Source: Treponema sp.
GTDB lineage: Bacteria; Spirochaetota; Spirochaetia; Treponematales; Rectinemataceae
DNA length: 7,411 bases
NCBI GenBank assembly: GCA_017849315.1
Contig: JAFIHQ010000137.1
Coordinates: 1-7,411 of the forward strand
Reading direction: 5' to 3'
The position numbers and the translations under genes were made by a program. Under the pieces are notes generated by a model. The model saw only the letters and a list, made by a program, of their open reading frames with translations. It searched no databases and was not told the DNA's origin. Below, in pieces: positions 5,514 through 7,411 of the stretch; position 1 is the stretch's first letter; each line of letters opens with the position of its first letter.

Positions 5514-6884
5514 ATGGCCCTCAAGCTTTCAGACCTCGGTCAAGCGGTGCTGGACACCGAATATGCGGTACGCGGGCCAATCGTTGCCCGTGCTAATGAA
5601 CTGGAAAAAGCAGGCAAGAGAATAATCTACTGTAACATCGGTAACCCGCAGGCGCTGGGTCAAAAACCCATAACGTACGTTCGGCAGGTGCTCGCCCTTG
5701 TGGAATATCCGGAGCTCTTAGATAAGGCAGAGGGCATCTTCCCTCCAGATACCGTCGAAATTGCACGCACTATCTTAAAAGAATCGAAGTTCGGCGTGGG
5801 TGCATATTCGGATTCCAAGGGGCTTCTTTTTGTGCGCAAAGCCATTGCAAATTTCATCCAGAATCGCGATTCATACGGTGGCGTAACAGTAGAAGCCGAT
5901 GCTGAACATATTTACCTCACAGACGGTGCCTCCAAGGGAGTGCAAACCGCCCTCATGATGCTTCTTAACACCCCGAACGATGGGATCATGATTCCAGTAC
6001 CACAATATCCTCTTTATTCAGCTACAATTACGCTTTATGGGGGCAAACAGATCGGCTACTTCCTGGACGAAAAATCGGGCTGGGCTCTTTCCCAAAGCAT
6101 GTTGGAAAGCTCGCTTGCGGAAGCGCGTGCGAAAGGCGTACAGGCCAAAGCCATCTGTATCATCAATCCAGGAAATCCAACAGGGGCTGTGCTCACCAGG
6201 GACAACATCGCCATGGTGATCGATTTTGCGAAGCGACATAATCTCACCATCCTGGCCGACGAAGTGTACCAGGAAAACATTTACAGACCGGAAGATAAAT
6301 TCGTCTCTTTTGCACGGGTAATGACAGAACTTGGCGAAAAAGAGGTGAGCCTCTTCAGCTTCCATTCCTGTTCCAAAGGCTTCCTGGGGGAGTGCGGCCA
6401 ACGTGGAGGCTATATGGAAGTGCGCAACGTCCCTGCCGAAGTCGTTGCACAAATAACCAAGCTCATGAGCGTATCGTTGTGCTCAAACCTTGTGGGGCAG
6501 CTTGTGACGTATCTGATGGTCAAACCACCAAAACCTGGCGACCCATCATATGAGGCATACGAAGCAGAGAAGCAAGGCATCTTAAGTGAACTCAAAAAGC
6601 GAGCCGTCCTCTTGAGTGAAGGCCTCAACAAGATTCCAGGCATAAGCTGCCAACCGATTGCGGGGGCAATGTACGCTTTTCCATCGATCACACTGCCGGA
6701 AGGGCGCACCGACGAAGAATACTGCATGGCCCTCTTGGAGTCCGAGGGAATCTGCCTCGTTTCCGGTTCAGGTTTTGGCCAAATGGCAGGAACTGCGCAT
6801 TTTAGAACGACCATTTTGCCACCCACCGACCAAATTGAAGAAGTGGTACGGAGAATCGCCCATTTCCAGTCGATGTGGAGGTAG
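5514..6884 (+). CDS. Alanine aminotransferase (class I/II, eukaryote-like ALT type)
   Basis: A 456-residue cytoplasmic PLP enzyme expected to catalyse L-alanine + 2-oxoglutarate to pyruvate + L-glutamate. The N-terminus matches the ALT/GPT group: YAVRGPIV (17-24), NIGNPQALGQKPIT (41-54) and RQVLALVEYPELL (57-69). PLP-site residues are visible: Tyr165 in PQYPLYSA, NPGNPTG (218-224) with Asn221, ADEVYQ with Asp249 and Tyr252, the Schiff-base Lys288 in SFHSCSKGFLGECGQRGGY, and Arg431 in HFRTT for the substrate carboxylate. Length fits the group (human ALT about 496 with an extra N-terminus). AAGGAG (5503-5508) lies 5 nt before the ATG. It is divergent from the carbamoyltransferase gene and 65 bp before the PAS-GGDEF gene. 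The bacterial aspartate or AlaA-type aminotransferases are poorer fits because they lack the QALGQKPIT N-terminus. Substrate is inferred from family resemblance. Confidence 0.92.
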   Translation: MALKLSDLGQAVLDTEYAVRGPIVARANELEKAGKRIIYCNIGNPQALGQKPITYVRQVLALVEYPELLDKAEGIFPPDTVEIARTILKESKFGVGAYSDSKGLLFVRKAIANFIQNRDSYGGVTVEADAEHIYLTDGASKGVQTALMMLLNTPNDGIMIPVPQYPLYSATITLYGGKQIGYFLDEKSGWALSQSMLESSLAEARAKGVQAKAICIINPGNPTGAVLTRDNIAMVIDFAKRHNLTILADEVYQENIYRPEDKFVSFARVMTELGEKEVSLFSFHSCSKGFLGECGQRGGYMEVRNVPAEVVAQITKLMSVSLCSNLVGQLVTYLMVKPPKPGDPSYEAYEAEKQGILSELKKRAVLLSEGLNKIPGISCQPIAGAMYAFPSITLPEGRTDEEYCMALLESEGICLVSGSGFGQMAGTAHFRTTILPPTDQIEEVVRRIAHFQSMWR

Positions 6885-6933
6885 ACTGCTTTCGTCCTCA
6901 GGCTATTAATCGTAAAATCTTCAGTTAGAGGGT

Positions 6934-6941
6934 AAAGGAGG
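6934..6941 (+). promoter_or_regulatory. Ribosome binding site supporting a GTG start
   Basis: AAAGGAGG lies 8 nt before the GTG at 6950-6952. No in-frame ATG lies near the beginning of the PAS domain, so this site decides the start of the truncated signalling gene. Confidence 0.8.
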
Positions 6942-6949
6942 CTTGAGCC

Positions 6950-7411
6950 GTGCCATTGAAACCTGAGATTGGATCGTCGTCGTACGAGTCGGTCATAGGT
7001 GTCCTCCAAGAGGGTGTCTATATAGTCGACCCAGAGAGGCGCATACTCAGCTGGAATAGAGGGGCAGAAGAGCTCACTGGGTATGCTGCGACGGAAGTAA
7101 TCGGAAGAAAATGTTCTGACAACCTTTTACGCCACATCACTGCCGACGGCTGTGAAGTATGCATAAATGGCTGCCCGCTCAAAGCCACAATAGAGGACGG
7201 AGTCGCACGTCGGACAGAAGTCTATTTCCATCACAAGACAGGCCATAGGGTTCCGTCCATTGTCCAGGCATTGCCTTGCTATTCTGAAGACGGCAGTTTG
7301 ATTGGCGCAATTGAAGTATTTAGAGGCGTCAACGATACGGTAAGCCTCCTGCGACAGATTGAGTCACTGCGGCACGATACGCTGACCGACTCACTGACCG
7401 GGCTTGGCAAC
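6950..7411 (+). CDS. PAS-domain sensor with GGDEF domain, probable diguanylate cyclase (cut by window edge)
   Basis: The first 154 codons of a longer gene, open to the last base of the window. Residues about 13-125 are a PAS sensor domain: VLQEGVYIVDPERRILSWN, then AEELTGYAATEVIGRKCSD, HHKTGHRVP and a final IGAIEVF strand. A short linker helix (about 130-143) leads into TLTDSLTGLGN (144-154), the usual first motif of GGDEF domains. The full protein would thus make cyclic di-GMP from two GTP, if its unseen GGDEF active site is intact; an EAL domain could follow. No membrane segment precedes the PAS domain, so the visible part is cytoplasmic. Four cysteines (55, 68, 71, 75) cluster in the PAS domain, of which 68, 71 and 75 form a CxxCxxxC pattern; a redox or metal role is possible. 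No terminator is seen in the 65 bp after the aminotransferase stop, so co-transcription is possible; TAAAAT at 6913-6918 is only a weak -10 candidate. Confidence 0.87.
   Translation, partial: MPLKPEIGSSSYESVIGVLQEGVYIVDPERRILSWNRGAEELTGYAATEVIGRKCSDNLLRHITADGCEVCINGCPLKATIEDGVARRTEVYFHHKTGHRVPSIVQALPCYSEDGSLIGAIEVFRGVNDTVSLLRQIESLRHDTLTDSLTGLGN

Noticed and set aside
6410..7009. A 199-codon minus-strand frame over the aminotransferase end and the PAS start
   Set aside because: It is antisense to two recognised genes and its translation has no family resemblance.
1..7411. CRISPR arrays, tRNA/rRNA genes, insertion sequences, phage or defence genes
   Set aside because: No regularly spaced repeats, cloverleaf candidates, transposase or integrase motifs, or terminal inverted repeats with target duplications were seen on either strand.

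Overview
This is a roughly 50% GC bacterial stretch of ordinary metabolic and regulatory genes. I recognise no phage, insertion sequence, CRISPR array, tRNA or rRNA. The organism cannot be fixed from the sequence. A ROK regulator without the family's zinc motif, an alanine aminotransferase of the eukaryote-like type, and a PAS-GGDEF protein together remind me of free-living or gut/anaerobic spirochaetes (Spirochaetota). That placement is an inference held with low to moderate confidence.

Left part (1-4212): a ROK-family repressor is encoded on the minus strand (75-1193). A large cytoplasmic family GH2 beta-mannosidase is encoded divergently on the plus strand (1378-4212). The 184-bp region between them holds a perfect 10-bp inverted repeat with a 9-bp spacer and a third half-site, very like known XylR/ROK operators. 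The simplest reading is a locally controlled unit for using beta-mannosides: an imported oligosaccharide or its product releases the ROK protein and induces the mannosidase. The mannosidase is longer than usual and carries three in-frame repeat-associated expansions.

Middle (4213-5513): an ornithine carbamoyltransferase gene on the minus strand (4239-5240) converges on the mannosidase gene with only 26 bp between stop codons. A nested inverted repeat covers that junction. The carbamoyltransferase has a good sigma70-type promoter (TTGACC, 17 bp, TATACA), which rules out a longer upstream start. Behind it is an AT-rich block with two ARG-box-like elements 22 bp apart, then a plus-strand promoter for the next gene.

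Right part (5514-7411): a PLP-dependent alanine aminotransferase (5514-6884) is followed after 65 bp by the start of a PAS-GGDEF signalling protein (from a GTG at 6950), which the window edge cuts just inside its GGDEF domain. The carbamoyltransferase and aminotransferase are divergent and both handle amino-acid nitrogen; the PAS-GGDEF gene may be co-transcribed with the aminotransferase, since no terminator is visible between them.

I found no convincing evidence of a wholly new system. The points most worth a second look are the ROK operator and the unusual ROK protein, the repeat expansions in the mannosidase, the nested inverted repeat at 4165-4230, and the cysteine cluster in the PAS domain.
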